Assembly (NCBI RefSeq): GCF_000972845.2
Contig: NC_040021.1
Coordinates: 10,754,908 to 10,818,907 of the forward strand
Direction: 5' to 3'
Length of the DNA stretch: 64,000 bases
DNA from: Larimichthys crocea
Lineage: Eukaryota > Chordata > Actinopteri > Sciaenidae
Shown: piece by piece, positions 27,031-40,419 of the stretch
How positions within the stretch are numbered: the stretch's first letter is position 1
Layout: each line of letters opens with the position of its first letter
The notes under the pieces: generated by a model
The model's database searches: none
Told to the model about the DNA's origin: nothing
Seen by the model: the letters and a program-made list of their open reading frames with translations, nothing else
Program-made: the position numbers and the translations under genes

Positions 27031-27899
27031 GAGACTATATTTGTTTCTTTTTGTGTGTGTCTGTGTGTGTGTCTGTGTGTGTGTGAGAGAGAAACAAACC
27101 TTGTCTTGTTCTCTGCATGGTGTACAACACACTACGCACTCTCTGACTCGCTCACAGTAAAGCCCTTATTCGTTTTAGCAGATTCTTGCGTAGAGATGGA
27201 TAGGAATGAGAATGAGTCGGCAGCCTGTGCAAAGGGTCAAAGAGTGTGTTTGTGGAGGAGGTGAAAGAGCACATTCAGCCCCACATTCAGCTCTGGCCCC
27301 GATCAGGTGCAGCTGGATGTTTAGGCCACATAAAGTAGCCAGATGAGGAGATCTTATACATGAGACGGTACGTTCATTCTCATGTTATTTTTGCATATAT
27401 GGATGTTCCAGTGTGTATAGGGCTTCACTGGTGCTAGTAGCAGTCATTTTAGCTTTAAAAAAAAAAAAAAACTGTTGCAATAGAAATAAACTCATACTAA
27501 GTCTATTGACATCTTGTAAAACATTTATGAGAATTTAAAGAGTTTATTACAAACCTGCAGCATTTTTTCTGTAACCTTTGGCCTATACAGTAGGCTCAAC
27601 GCTTGTCTGCTATATCGACACAAACATGCCAGTAAGATAAATGTCTGTAATGGAAGTATTTTGACTGTAAGTGACACTGAGTGGATGCCACAGATAAATC
27701 ATAGTGTGCATCTCTGATAAGAGTTATCTCTTATTTCCATCTGTCAGTCATAAGTTTTAAACTAAATGCGCCTGCACAACTCTGCAGGCCTTTTGCCTTA
27801 TCCAGTACAAAATAGTATCCATTGTGCCACATTTATTTATATAGATATCATATATTATATAATAATATATAATATTGTGTACAATAAACATTATATATG

Positions 27900-27931
<32 letters not shown>

Positions 27932-27959
27932 GTATCTATTATATATTGATATTGTATAG

Positions 27960-28045
<86 letters not shown>

Positions 28046-28744
28046 ATATATATCTATATATATATATAATGTTTATTGTACAATCCATGCAGTATGTATG
28101 TATACACAGTCCTCAAATAGCACATCCTCTCTGCCTGACTGTGAGACATTACCATTTAAAAGGGTTATTATCTCCTGACTTGTTTGAGTAATAAAATGAA
28201 AACTTGTTATTTTAATGAAGGTTTACACAATGGATTAAATTCATAGTTGGTTCAAATTCAAAATGAATAAAACTGGATAATAAAGTAATCATATATATGC
28301 AATAAGCACGCACCATAAGCTGAAACATTCAGTACTCCTTGCCTGAAAGTTGCACGTGGCTGTGAGTCCTTTCACTCCTCTGTCAACACGTCATACCAGT
28401 GTACTTTTTCTTTTTGAGTTCCTAATAGTTGTTATAGTATCAAACTAAAAAGGTACAAAACAGACGTAGAAAATAAGGAAGTACTCACTTCCTGTGACTG
28501 AATGAAAAATGTCCATGATTCTACAGTATAAAGTTTGTCTTTTCAAAAGTGTGCAGTAGCAGCAAATGAGTCCAATGCACTGAAGAGATTTCCCAGCTTA
28601 ATCTGTTGGTTCGTCATCCACTTCCTCCTGGATGAGCTCCGTTAATAAAAAGATCACTGGAAATCATCACCACCAGTGTCCCAGTGAGATGCTCATGTGA
28701 TCCCCTTGCCACAATTGTTGCTGCGTTATCACGGTGAAAGTGAT
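27031..28744. other. Intergenic region between convergent 3' ends of snx9 and the fibrinogen-domain gene
   Basis: It holds a GT repeat (27049-27085), a poly-A run near 27458 and a long TA-rich palindrome (27879-28081, listed separately). The 3' UTR of the fibrinogen-domain gene on the minus strand must start at 28744. Only a weak ATTAAA-like signal is visible for it near 28210. No exon was recognised. Confidence 0.6.
27879..28081. repeat. Long AT-rich palindrome with perfect 20-bp arms
   Basis: The left arm GTACAATAAACATTATATAT (27879-27898) is the exact reverse complement of the right arm at 28062-28081. Between them lies almost pure TA repeat that can itself pair. The whole is about 203 bp and cruciform-prone. 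The long open frame through it is a low-complexity Y/I artefact. Confidence 0.85.
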
Positions 28745-31700
28745 TTAGGGTGACAAACGGGATCGGAAGCTGCGTGGCCGGATCATCATGCTGACTTTGC
28801 GTAGGGAGTAATAGTCAGAGTCTCTCCAGGTGTACCAAACAATCCCGTCGGGGCCCAGTGGCCCCTGGCCTTTTGGGGTGTAATGGCCTCCCTGCAGGAT
28901 TAGGAAGTAGTAAACACTCACATGACTTTAAAAGTATGAGTTGAAGGGCTATATGTGTACACTTACCCTGTAGTAGACTCCGTTAAGGTTTGCGTAGAAG
29001 CACTGGTTGTACCACCAACCACCGTGGGAGATCTCTGCACAGATGTTGCCACTGTCAGGGGTGCTGAAGCCCTGCTTGTCATGGTACCAGCTGAAAGAGT
29101 CCTGCACTGTCCCACTGAAGCCTGACACATGCAGACGATACTGATGCTCCTCATCATCCACACTGCACACATACAGAGCAGTAAAGAACAGTATGGGATT
29201 ATGCAAAAGATAAGCTGGTTGTGCATGTTTTGCACTGATGTGTTTATCAACTGTTAATGCATGACAGAAACCTGAAACTCTGGTAGAGGGCATGTTTGTG
29301 CTTGTTGCTCCAGTCCTCCAAGTGGATGCGGAGGCTGTAGTCTCCCTGGGTGCTCAGGTCGTGTATGTGTTCGTTGCCCAACCAGAACTCTGAGTGCAGG
29401 TCACCGAAGCCGTCTTTGTAGTCCCTCCAGCTGCGGTCAAAGCTCACTGAGCCGTCAACACGACGCTGGATCACAGTCCAGCCACCACCTGAAGCAAAAA
29501 GAAGGCATCGCACTGGAAGGGAAAGCATATGCCATGTCTAATGGGTTATCATAGGTGTTTTGTCTGTAGGGTTGCTACTACACTCAGATCATCTGGTGTA
29601 TTATCCTTGATTCATGTATCCATATTCATCAGGCCTCTATCAAGTGCTTGATATCCCTTTATTCTCCTATTTTAAGTAAACTTACTGAATGAGTGTGACC
29701 CTCTTTTCTTTATATGGATTATCTACTAGTTCCCATCTGGCCAAAGGAGGAACTGGAGCCTGAGCAGAGTGTGTTTGCCAAAACTACAGACTCACCATCT
29801 GTGTCCATATCACAGTAAACCTCCACAGGCATACTGGCCAGTGATGGCACCACTGTGTAGAGACCTGATCTCCTCACTCCATTGTAGTAGATGGAAGCAC
29901 AGTCTATGGGACAGTTCCTCACATGTTGAATATCTGAAGGAAGGAAATGTGAGACAGAATAAAGTTGGAGTAAATCAACAATGATGCTTTGGCGCCCTCT
30001 GCTGGTAGATCATGCCATGCACTGTTTATTTTGTGAACGTGTACCTGGATGCAGAGCTTCTTGAGCACTCATGAGTGGATTGGGACGGACGATGTTGATA
30101 AAGCATTCAGGGCTTCTTTTTACTTTATCCATCAAGAGTGTCAGATTATGGAGTTGGTTCTAAACAGAAATACAGTGAAACTATGAAAAGTGCACAAAGG
30201 TTTTTGTTGCTTCAGAAATATTTTAAGAACATGGTTAAAAAACACTGAAGGTGAAATAGTACTACTTATGATGGGTGTACCTGGAGGTCTAGGATCAGAG
30301 TGCCCTGTAGGTGCAGCAGGGTGGTGGCTTCAGCATAGTGAACCTCCAACTCATGAAACCGCTGCTCCAAGGAGATGTTCAAGTGGTTCCTCTCTTCACT
30401 CTGACACCATATGTGTAAATACACAATCACACAAAAACAGCATTTAGCAGACTGTACAGATAAGCAGATATAGCAGATGTAGCAGATAACATCACCGTTT
30501 ATGATTGTTTGTAAGTAAAATGATCTCATATTTAACTTTTTAAAGGACAAAAAAAGGCATTTCATTTAGCTGCATTCAGCAGTGCAGTAATGGCAGCATC
30601 TTACAGCTTTTAACGTTTTGTTACGTCCTTATATGAAGAGGTTAAATGTAACTAAAAATTACTTTTCATTTATTCAACAACTGTATTCAAGTACAATTTT
30701 GAGGTACTCTACTCGAATATTTCCATTAAGTGATACAATACACATCCAGTCGACGCAAATATTCTACTTTTTACATTTTCTGTTTATTTGATAGTTTTAG
30801 TTGCATTTTATACATCTAATACGTTATAATATACTATCAGAGGTTAACCTACTCAGCAGTATATAAAGTATTTAAAATTAAGTCACTAACACATTAATGC
30901 ATCATTCCTATGTTAAATTTCCTGCTAATACTTTTGTACCTTAATTTAAGTACATGTACAATTTTAAATGCAGGACTTTTACTGGTTTTACTGGCTATTT
31001 TTTACACTGTAGTACTGTTATTTTACTCACAAACATCTGATTGAAAATGTACAGCCAAATATGAAAATCTTGTTAAAGAACCTCATGGATGTGGGGAGAC
31101 CTGTAGATTTCTTTCTGTCACCTTACACTACAACAACAAGGCCTAAAACTGACTACTGATTTGTTTTAGTCTGCCTTTATGCACACATTAAAACTCCTCC
31201 AGTGCTCTCAGGACAAAAAGGATGAACCCTCTCTTCTTAAACTTAAAGACTCTTCAGTATGTGGTCTATTCTGAGCCTGGACGTGGAGGATAACACTAAC
31301 TCCCATTACCACAAACCCTGGAGCCATCTCCCTCTGCCCTGTACTCATGTACAACACACACAACACATGAACTCTTTCCATCATCCAACCTTTGGCCGCT
31401 GACCGGCCCAGCTGAGAGTTGGTTTGTATAGGCTCACTGCTTGAGACGCATGAAGCAACACGTGGAAGAGTAGGAGTCTAATCCTGTTAGTGACCAAGGT
31501 CAAGGACATGTTGAGAGGAAGCCAGCTTTGATGAGCAAGGCACAACATTACAGAGCAGAACTTTTAACAATCATTGTCTTGTGTTTAGTGCAAAAACACA
31601 GTGCAAGAGTGAGTGTTCCACCAGACTGCAAACAACATTCAATATTTTTTTTGATTAAATATTTAGGGCGAGTCTGAATGTCTCTGGTGCTGAACAGAGG

Positions 31701-33985
31701 CAATAAAAAAAAGAAGTACAAATTTACAAGTCTGGCTCTGAAAAGTTCAATTTCAATTGAACGGACACAGGAGAACAGAAAAGTTTACTTTCCAAATGGG
31801 AAAAATAAAAAGTCAAACTCTTACATATCTAGTCTGTAAAAAGCTGCAGTCACATTGCCACAACATCCAGTGAGCTCCAGCTAGACTAAAGCAGGCACCC
31901 AAAGCAGTTGAAAGGATTGTTGTTGATAGTTGACCCAGGTCTGCTAAGTCCATGTGGAAATCTCACCTGCAGCTCCAGGACTTTGATGCGGTGCCGGTGG
32001 TTCCTCAGCTCCTCCTGCAGCTCAGAGATGGTCTCCTTCAGAGTTACAATCTGCTGTTTCCTGTCCTCGTTTTCATGCAGCCAGTAGGAAACTTCATCTG
32101 TGCAGCGAAACATATCCGGGCATCTCTGCTCGTCCAGCTGAGGCAGGGTGGCCACCAGCCGACACATCCCGTTCTCCATCATCTGTTAGATGGAGGAGAG
32201 TTCATAAAACCTCATGAACTTCCAGACCTGTCGGCATATCTGTTAGTCTAATTAAATCTTTTCATCTGTGACCATAAGTGGGATTAAATAATGTAACTGC
32301 AATTACAATCCTGTAGCTCAGCTCTGACTGTGTTTTTTCTCTCTCTGGCAAATCAATGAATTCTATTGAATCCGTCAGATTTAAAGTTCAGCTGCAGCTA
32401 AATGGGATCTACCACCACCAGAGGTGATTTTTTTCTTCAATGTCACGTCCTTACAAACTCATCATTTTACACCAGACATACAGAGAGCACTTTACAGGTC
32501 AAATCCTTTATTCTGCGCCTGAATTAGTGCTGATGTAATCATTTAATTAATGAATATCGCAGGTACTAATTAATCATTCCAATGCCTCCAGGGCTGGCCA
32601 TTCAATTTTGTGCAGACATTCATGTTTCCCACAGGACGAGTCCTACTGACTTTGGTCTTACTCTGACTTTTCCTGTAGTGCCACCATTTGTGGTTTTGAG
32701 TCAAATTAAATTAAATACACATTGCCACGTTTGTTCTTCCTATACGGGTTTAGCAGGAGCATGGTGGTATTGTGCTTACTGTTGCTGTTACTGTTATTCA
32801 AGTAAAATAGACAGACATTATTGCTCCTTACGATTGTTAGCGTCTTGTTTACCTCAATTTACAGTCAGGGGTCGGGTGATATGACATATATAAATAAATT
32901 AATACTTTGATGTTTCTGGAATTTTATTAAGTGGATTGGCCAAACACATGTATTGCTATTTTATCCATAAACTGTTTGCAAATTGATATTCCAGAAAGTT
33001 CATTATTCTTGATCGATATCATGACATCCTTTACAATAATAACATAAATTTCTCTGGTTTTTGGCAGTTGATTAAACTAATACGGCTACAGCAGTCAAAG
33101 ATATCACCCTGAATGTTCATTCTTAACATTTTGTAAACTTCACAGCTGAACCACACACTCTGAGCCTCTCGTGTCTCTGCACACTTGAGTGTTATAATCA
33201 TTGGCGTTTTGTGTGGTATTTATTTTTACATTTACTCAAGTTCTTGTCCAGAAACCAGTTCATGTTTCATTTGTTCTGGCATTTGTGAATTAGTCTGAAA
33301 ATGGCTACTCGAGTACTATCCTTATCCAATTTTATTTTATTTTTTTTGTATTTTCATTTCTATGTGTGCTACTTTATACTTCTAGTCAGTTACATCTCAG
33401 AGGAAAATATTGTACTTTTTATTCCACTACAATAATTTGACAGCTTTAATTACAAGTTCATTTTTAAATATTATATACAATATTTTACATAAAAACATAT
33501 GATCTAATTATGAAGAAGTACAAATATGAAAGTATTACATAATTGTAATTGTACATATCAATTTTTTTTTTCCAGCACCAATCATTTTCTCAAGATTCCT
33601 CAGATTTCTTGTGACCCTTTGGATAATATAGTTATATTATAGTGTATTTATACTTCTTCCACTACTGCTGTCTTGTATGTTAAATGATTTATTTTACTTA
33701 TGTAGCTGGAAATTATTATTTTTTTTAGCCCTGCAGAGTTAAAATGCTAAAATGCAGAAACAAAAGGCAGCAATAAGTCTTTTTGCAGCCGCCTGTTCAG
33801 AGAACATCATTGATGTGTACACTGATTACCTGGTTAGTGTACTCTCCACACTGGGATCCCCCGCCATTGCGCTGATTGGTAGTGTTCAGAGTGTCTGCTT
33901 TGGCCTCTGGAAGCAACACAATGAGGATACAGAGAGTAGAGCACACGCTCCAGCCGGGAGGGTTGGTTAGGGATAGGAGAGACAT
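28745..33985 (-). CDS. Secreted coiled-coil / fibrinogen C-terminal domain protein (angiopoietin-like or FGL-like), 8 exons, 434 aa
   Basis: Probable secreted oligomeric ligand of the angiopoietin-like/fibrinogen-like class; receptor unknown. Exons: 33985..33830, 32182..31967, 30400..30281, 30159..30045, 29933..29796, 29488..29272, 29162..28967, 28891..28745 (TAA). All junctions are in phase. The N-terminus is hydrophobic (VCSTLCILIVLLPEAKA), a signal peptide of about 30 residues. Cysteines follow in residues 46-80 (MCRLVATL, RCPDMFRCTDE), then a heptad-rich coiled coil at about 90-190, then the fibrinogen domain from about 210 to 430. Hallmarks are [49 protein letters not shown] and DGIVWYTW...SMMIRPRSF. 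The usual calcium loop is shortened (see findings). The length and coiled coil fit ANGPT/ANGPTL proteins, while the C-terminal wording is closer to FGL1. No paralogue name is assigned. An upstream in-frame GTG was not used, because an ATG gives a normal signal peptide. Confidence 0.9.
32183..33829 (-). other. Intron 1 of the fibrinogen-domain gene
   Basis: This AT-rich intron of about 1.65 kb separates the signal-peptide exon from the cysteine/coiled-coil exon. The open frame at 32582-32884 on the plus strand has no recognisable domain. I see no RNA gene or clear repeat. Confidence 0.6.
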
Positions 33986-34589
33986 CGCTGCCACCCGGTT
34001 AGTCTGTTCCTGTTTTGTTAGTGAGAGCGAGGGTGGGACATGGGAGTGTGTGCTTCACCATGTGAAGCTCTGCTGGCTCTTCCTATAACAAGAAACACAG
34101 ATTAGTGTATTATGCTTCTATTGTCTAATTAATAAAGCCATTAAGACACATTTTATCAAGCAAAGCTACGTTCTATCTCTTACGCACATCTTTGTCTTAG
34201 TACATCTAATAGGACATAAACTTAGGAAAGTGAGATTAATTAGGAGGAGGGTGATCCCCTAATTACTGTTTGTCCTCAGGTAACTCAATAAACACACACA
34301 GGCTTGCACACGTCACCTCCTCTTAAAGCCAAACTGACATTTTGATTCCAACTGAGATTTAGAGGAAGGTCTTAAGTTTTTTCTGACTTTCTAAGTGTCA
34401 CTCATCAACATTAACACATGCACAGATAACATGACAAAATGCAGTAAATATGTTTTTTTTTTTAGTTACAAAAATGTTTACTGCATACTTGTCGTAGTAG
34501 ATGGTGGATTACTCACCCCAGTTACAGACCACCTTCTACCCCATTCCCGGCCCATATCAGGCCAAGGGGTTTTCTCCATTTTCTTCCTC

Positions 34590-34707
34590 TCCTTCTCTTC
34601 TTCTTCTCTCCCTTTATCGCTTTCTCTCTCACTCTGTGTGCCTCATGCTCATCTTCGGTCACCCCCCACCCTCTCTCTCTCCGTCACTCTCTCCCTCTCC
34701 CTCTCAG
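34590..34707. repeat. Pyrimidine-rich low-complexity tract
   Basis: An impure CT/TTC-rich stretch upstream of the fibrinogen-domain gene. Open frames through it are serine/leucine low complexity and not genes. Confidence 0.8.
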
Positions 34708-35509
34708 TGTAGACATCTTAGTCCTATAATCCACCTCTAAGAGGATTCGCAGCGACTGAGGGATGGAGGGAGGCAGACAAGGCAGATAATAAAATTATTG
34801 CTAAAAGCAAGACAAGAACAGAAAATGCTGCAAAAGTTTCTCACCCACTAACGATATATATTTCTTTCATAATAACACTGTTAAATCATATTCTGCTGTG
34901 ATATGTACTGAAATATATTTCAAAGCTTTTTTGGATTTTATTGAATATTTAGTGGAATAAACTTTGTTCCTGGCCTATCACAGAAATAGAGACAGCACAG
35001 CTCAAAGAAAGCCAGCCTCATTCAATGTAAACTGAAAAAAATCAGGATGGAGGAGTGCTGCTGGAGAGTCGAATGCACGTATTATATGCATCAGCGAAAC
35101 ACCAACAGACATAAACATAAATAAGCATCACCTGCAGGCACAATAATCCTGCTCAAAGCTTGTGGTAATGAAGGCTGATGTGAGTGGGAGTGTGAGGGGT
35201 GCTGATCCTATTACAGCAGCCAAGCTGCTCTTTACATCTTTATACCATCCACTGTGGGTCAGCATGCATGGTCTCCTTGTTGTACGGAAAAAGTAAATGA
35301 TATTGAAAGGCCCATTTATTTGTTTTTATGGAACTATAGTGTGACGGTTATTCAATACACTGTTATAAAATGCAAAAATAACAGCTGTCTGTACTGTGAC
35401 CATGCTGCATCAATTTGCAAAAGTGCCCGAGACAACTCTCTCAGACTGGACTTTGTCCTTAAAGATGCCCTGCAGAGAAAAACTTCAGAGCAGTCATCCG
35501 TCTGCTATT

Positions 35510-35541
35510 TTTGTGATATGAAGTATTCTTCATATCACAAA
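35510..35541. repeat. Perfect 14-bp inverted repeat with a 4-nt loop
   Basis: The arm TTTGTGATATGAAG is followed by TATT and then its exact reverse complement CTTCATATCACAAA. No tRNA or miRNA features were recognised, but a short stable stem is certain. Confidence 0.9.
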
Positions 35542-36599
35542 GGAGACAGAGGAGAGTTTTGCTTAGCCAGTGAATTGTGAATTTAATGCATACAAACTGA
35601 ATTACACAAATGAATTCTCAGGAATGTAAAATAAACTTCATAAACATGTTTTTGCTGCTCTGGTGTCTGCTGAATGCATGTGAGAGAAACCGTGTGGTTA
35701 AGGCCACATGGTGGCACCGTGTAACAACTTAATTACCTGCTGGCCTTGACTGTCGTGATAATGAGCTTCCCACTAAGTGCCCCAGAGAAATAATAAAAAC
35801 AAGAAATAACTCAACAGAATAACGAAGCAAGACAGGAAATATCTTTTCTGCTGAGGTCTAACAGAAGACATTCAATCCAGAAGTGAGCATGAGGCTTGAA
35901 GTAACAAATAGAGCAGAATTAATGCAGGAAAGCGTGCTAACCTGGTGTGAGCTTGGTAATCTGGTGCCAGAGTGAAGCATGTAAAATGTTTATGTATTAT
36001 AAATGTTGATGTAAGGGAAGAAGAAAATAAATGTATATCCTTAAATACTGAATTTATAGTTCAGTATGATAAGAAAACTACAAATTATGATGCTAACTGT
36101 GCATTTTGGTGCCAGAAAAAGAAATAATGATCAAATATTGCAGTCATTCATCATAAGGCATTTTGTCAATACACACTGATTTTCAGTAAATACACATATG
36201 TTTTCTACAAAGTATTTCATGGACACTGTGATTAAACTCTCTGCAGCAATGGATTTATAGACATAATAGAAATTTAATGCAGAAATCTAATCAAGCATCA
36301 ATAACTGCTGATGGTGTTTAAAGTGTAATCAGAAAGCAAAAAAAAAAAAGAACTTTTAGGCAACATTAAAGAAAATGAAGTTACCTTTGTTCAACAGCAG
36401 AACTAAATAAATAATTCAGGAAAGTCCTTGAATTTGCTTTCAGATTCTTGAGTCAGCTGCTATAAATTCTTTATCATGTTTATCTATTAAATGATACAAT
36501 CTTTATGTCATAGGAGCACAGGGAGATGTATCAAGTTATATTAGATGTCAAGGTTGAGTAAACAAAGGGAAACTGATAAATTACTGAAGAGGCAGATAA

Positions 36600-36990
36600 A
36601 CATAAAATTAAAAAAAGGCTGTTGAGGAGCCAAAAACAAACTACATCCATCGATCCAAGAAAAGTCTAAAGACGAGAAGCCCAAACTTACAAAAATCTAG
36701 AACTGAGAGAATATGAGCACCAGGAACATGGAGCACTGAGACACAATAAAACACAGATGACCTGTCCAGTGAAAGCAGTGAAACCAGAGAACACAGGGTC
36801 TAAATACACAAGTAAATGCATGATGACACGCGAAAACTAATCAGACTGGAACAATCAAAATTGGGAAATGGAACAAGGGCAGGAGGTAAAGTTACAGACA
36901 CATAGAGAGGGGAGAATTACAAAATAAAACAGAAAATGCTAAACAAGAAGCACAAAACCATGACAGGCATAGCACTGGGGGAACAAAGGG
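36600..36990. repeat. Probable decayed interspersed repeat
   Basis: Purine-rich wording such as CCAGGAACATGGAGCA, CAGATGACCTG and AAACCATGACAGG in this order recalls a dispersed fish repeat. No ends or target duplications could be defined, so this is tentative. Confidence 0.3.
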
Positions 36991-39740
36991 GGTTGAGTAT
37001 ATACAGGGCCCTTATGTGAGTAGGAGCCATGGATGGAGGGAGTGATCTATTAGATGTACAGGGTCCAAAACTGTGAGCTACATCAGTGGTGACACAGCAG
37101 CTAGATAAAGCTATCTAACATTAGTTAAGTAAGAAAGGTTGTTTTGAAAAAACTGAATAAACTTCACATTTGTAAGAGGACGTTTACATTATTCTATTCG
37201 CGATTTAAAAGATAAGTAAATAGAAGTTATTCTAATTATATGATTTTTTTTGCCAGCTCTGATAAAACCTTTGGAAATGATTTCAAGTCAATGACAACAT
37301 AATGAAACTCTGTTTACTTGGATTTGTTGCATTTAAAATGATTCATCTTACTGAATTATTCATCACACACACACAAAAAAAGGCAGCGTAACATTTGTCA
37401 TTACATGTTAAGTGGCTTTTCCCCGCGTGCTGACATCGAGCTAAAGCCGAGGGTGAGTGATGTGACAGTTTGTCAAGATGCAGGACGGGTAGTGATGGTT
37501 TAAGAAACAGAGAGGGAGAGGGTGGTCCTTAAATTTGTCATAAATCTATATGCACATATTTTCTTTTGCAAAATCCATTAATTTACAGCCTTAAACTCTC
37601 CTCTAATTCATACTTTAAAATGATAGTTTTCAAATCATTTCCTAGGAAGCTTCATGGAAGTAAATACTGCTTGTCTGTCAATTAATTTCACATTTTTGCA
37701 CGTTCATTTGTGCTGCACACTGACTAAAAGTACAGACCCGTAACGCCCTAAACAATAAATGGTCAATAAAACCTGAGGGCATTCCTGATAAGCCAGTATC
37801 GACCCATAAACTTCTCAGCAGAAAAAAAATGAACTTTTTCTTTTTTCTTTTTTCTAAATGATAAATGAATCATGCTCCTTCCGGACACGTAAATTCTGGA
37901 AATAAACTGCTGGTTCACTTTACACTGACGTCTGTGGATAATGAAGTCTGCATTCGGAGCTGTGGTTGAGAGGATGACATTTTCCTCAAAGAGCATGACA
38001 AGCTCCTCTTTAGCAGCACAGAGAGGAGGCGCTTTAGTCAATTGGATGCGAGTGTGACTCAGAAGTACTGAACATGCAGGACACTTTAGGAGACAGATTC
38101 ACTTTTAGCCTCCAATTTACAAGTGAAGTAATTGTTTCTGTGACTGTGCTGTCCTATCGTGTTTGTATCAATTGAGTATTTGTATCAATCAGTATGCATT
38201 GCCTGTCTGCACCTCTCTCTGGACAGATATGTATCTGGAGCATTACACCAGGCAGCAACATGATGCAACCCTATCCATGAGATTTCTCTTCAAGACTTCC
38301 TCACAGCCTCCGATTTCAAGGTCTAGCTTAGAGCTTTTGTAATAAATTTGAGGAGACACTAGACTTAATCTGTTCTATTCATCACTGCGCTGCCCTTGGT
38401 TTCATGTCAGCCTTATTATCTGAAAGCAGCACATTAGACTTAATCTAATGTAAGTAAAAGGCAGAAACGGCTAGAAGAGGTGGCTCAGCTTAACACACAC
38501 GTCTTGTCTGTCTTTGATGATAATAGCGCCAGTATCATCTTCTGAGATTGAAGGGGTCACATGGATCAAATGGCATCCATCTGTGATGCTAACCTTTGTT
38601 TGGTGAACAGTTAAAAGGTCTTTACATATAATAAAGGCAACAATGCATCCATGAGATCCTTTTCAGTGGTATATTATTCTCCCACAGTGCCTCTCGAAAT
38701 GATTTGCAAGAAATCCCGAGGGCTTCACCTTCTCCTGCAGCGAGCACTAATTACAGTCCACTTCAGAAACATCACCGCCCCTCATTTACCATGTCACTGC
38801 TGCTTTGGCAGATTCATCAAGCACACCGCTGCCTCTGTCTCATTGCCTCCATTGCCCGAAGGGAGACTTAACCTACTCTTCCACACTGCAGCATGGAGGA
38901 GCATGTTAACTCATGCTTCTTTTTAAAATTATTTCGACAGAATGTATTCAATTCACTCAGTTACAATATGTTGCCAGACTATCAAGATCAAAATATTTCC
39001 AACATCTTGCAGATGAAATCAGACTGCTGCTTCTGGAAACGACACTAACGAGAGCAGCGAGAGTGAATCAAAATAATAAAGCCGAAACAATGAGCTGAAC
39101 AGCTGAAGCTGGGTGATAATTCTTTCCACCATGAGTGATCCTTTAAGTCATTTGATCAATTGTTAATATGAATCTATTGATCAAAACAGCTTCAAACACA
39201 AACCATCTATAGCTAATTTGACTCTTAATATTAAAAACTACCTTTAAAGAGCACATGGGGTTAAAGCTGAATTGTTATCTTTTACATCGTAATGCAGCAG
39301 AGCTTTTTCCTGCCCCCTGCCTCACTCCCCTCCTCTCCTCTAGTTGTGCTGTTTTTGTCTCTGGAGGACACAACCTGCCCGACCTTCACTTCACAGGACA
39401 GAAACAACATTTCACACATGCAGTACAGCTCATCCTGAACACTGACACACCAGACACTCCCTCTGGTGTGTGTGTTTGTGTGCTGCACACTAACGCCATG
39501 GGACCATGTGTAGGTGAGAAAATGCAGGTTTGACAAATTTAGCAAACAAGCAAAACTGTCTTCATGTCATCGCAGTCATTTTAGCTCTTCATGCGGAGAT
39601 ACACTGACCCCAACATTATAGAATAAAGCTTCTTTTAAACCCACAGAGTGACGATAGGGGTGAAATTCAGTATAAACATAACGCACCCATGAATGAATAA
39701 AGGATGGAGAGACCTTGTTTTGAAGAGATTAAATATGCAT

Positions 39741-39768
39741 TCAAAGACATTCAAAGGGAGAGTCAAAG
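39741..39768 (+). promoter_or_regulatory. Cluster of three TCAAAG (TCF/LEF-like) words
   Basis: TCAAAG occurs at 39741, 39751 and 39763. The first two have the WWCAAAG form of TCF/LEF cores. Function is inferred from motif spacing only. Confidence 0.25.
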
Positions 39769-40419
39769 ATAGTCCACGGAGCAAGGTTAATGGAATTATT
39801 TTAAGAAAAAGAAAAAAATCAATATTCTTTTATTATTATTTTGAAAGGCAATTTTAAAATCACTCTGACAGAAGAATAATACACCCAAAAATAACGAGTA
39901 CAGATCATCCAAGTGGCAATTTAATGATCACAAAAATAAATAGAGGGGCAAAATTGCCTATTTCTGTTCAAAGAACTATTTTCCATCAAGTCTATGAGGT
40001 GGATCACGATGGAAAATCATTCAGATCAGAAAAGTCAGTGGCAATTCAGCTTTAATTTATTTTTTTATGAAAGCACATAGAATTGTTTTCTCACTAAGGA
40101 AATGTTGTATCCTGATGTGTTCACTGAATAAGCTTGATTTTTGATGAGACAGCAGATAACAAACCTCCAGCTGTTTTTTCACTCATACTCCAGATGTTCT
40201 ATCATCATATTGTTACGTGCAGCCTTGCAGCCTTCTGTCCGTACATGCATCAAAGCATTAAAAAACAAAGAAAGCTGACATACACAGTATATTCAGTTCA
40301 TCAAATCAAATCTACCATTGTTGTTACTGTAAGTTGTTTTGATCTATCTTGGGAGTCCTGTGGAAGAGGTGCAAATCAAAAGCAACAGGAGAAAAAAGAT
40401 CTTTTTTAACACAGAGGCA

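Noticed and set aside
27766..28191. 141-codon open frame through the TA repeat
   Set aside because: It is a pure Y/I low-complexity translation of a microsatellite and palindrome.
29769..29984. 71-codon plus-strand frame opposite the fibrinogen-domain gene
   Set aside because: It is antisense to a well-supported FReD exon with clear family residues on the minus strand.
34395..34740. Two overlapping serine/leucine-rich open frames
   Set aside because: They are translations of a CT-rich tract in gene-free DNA.
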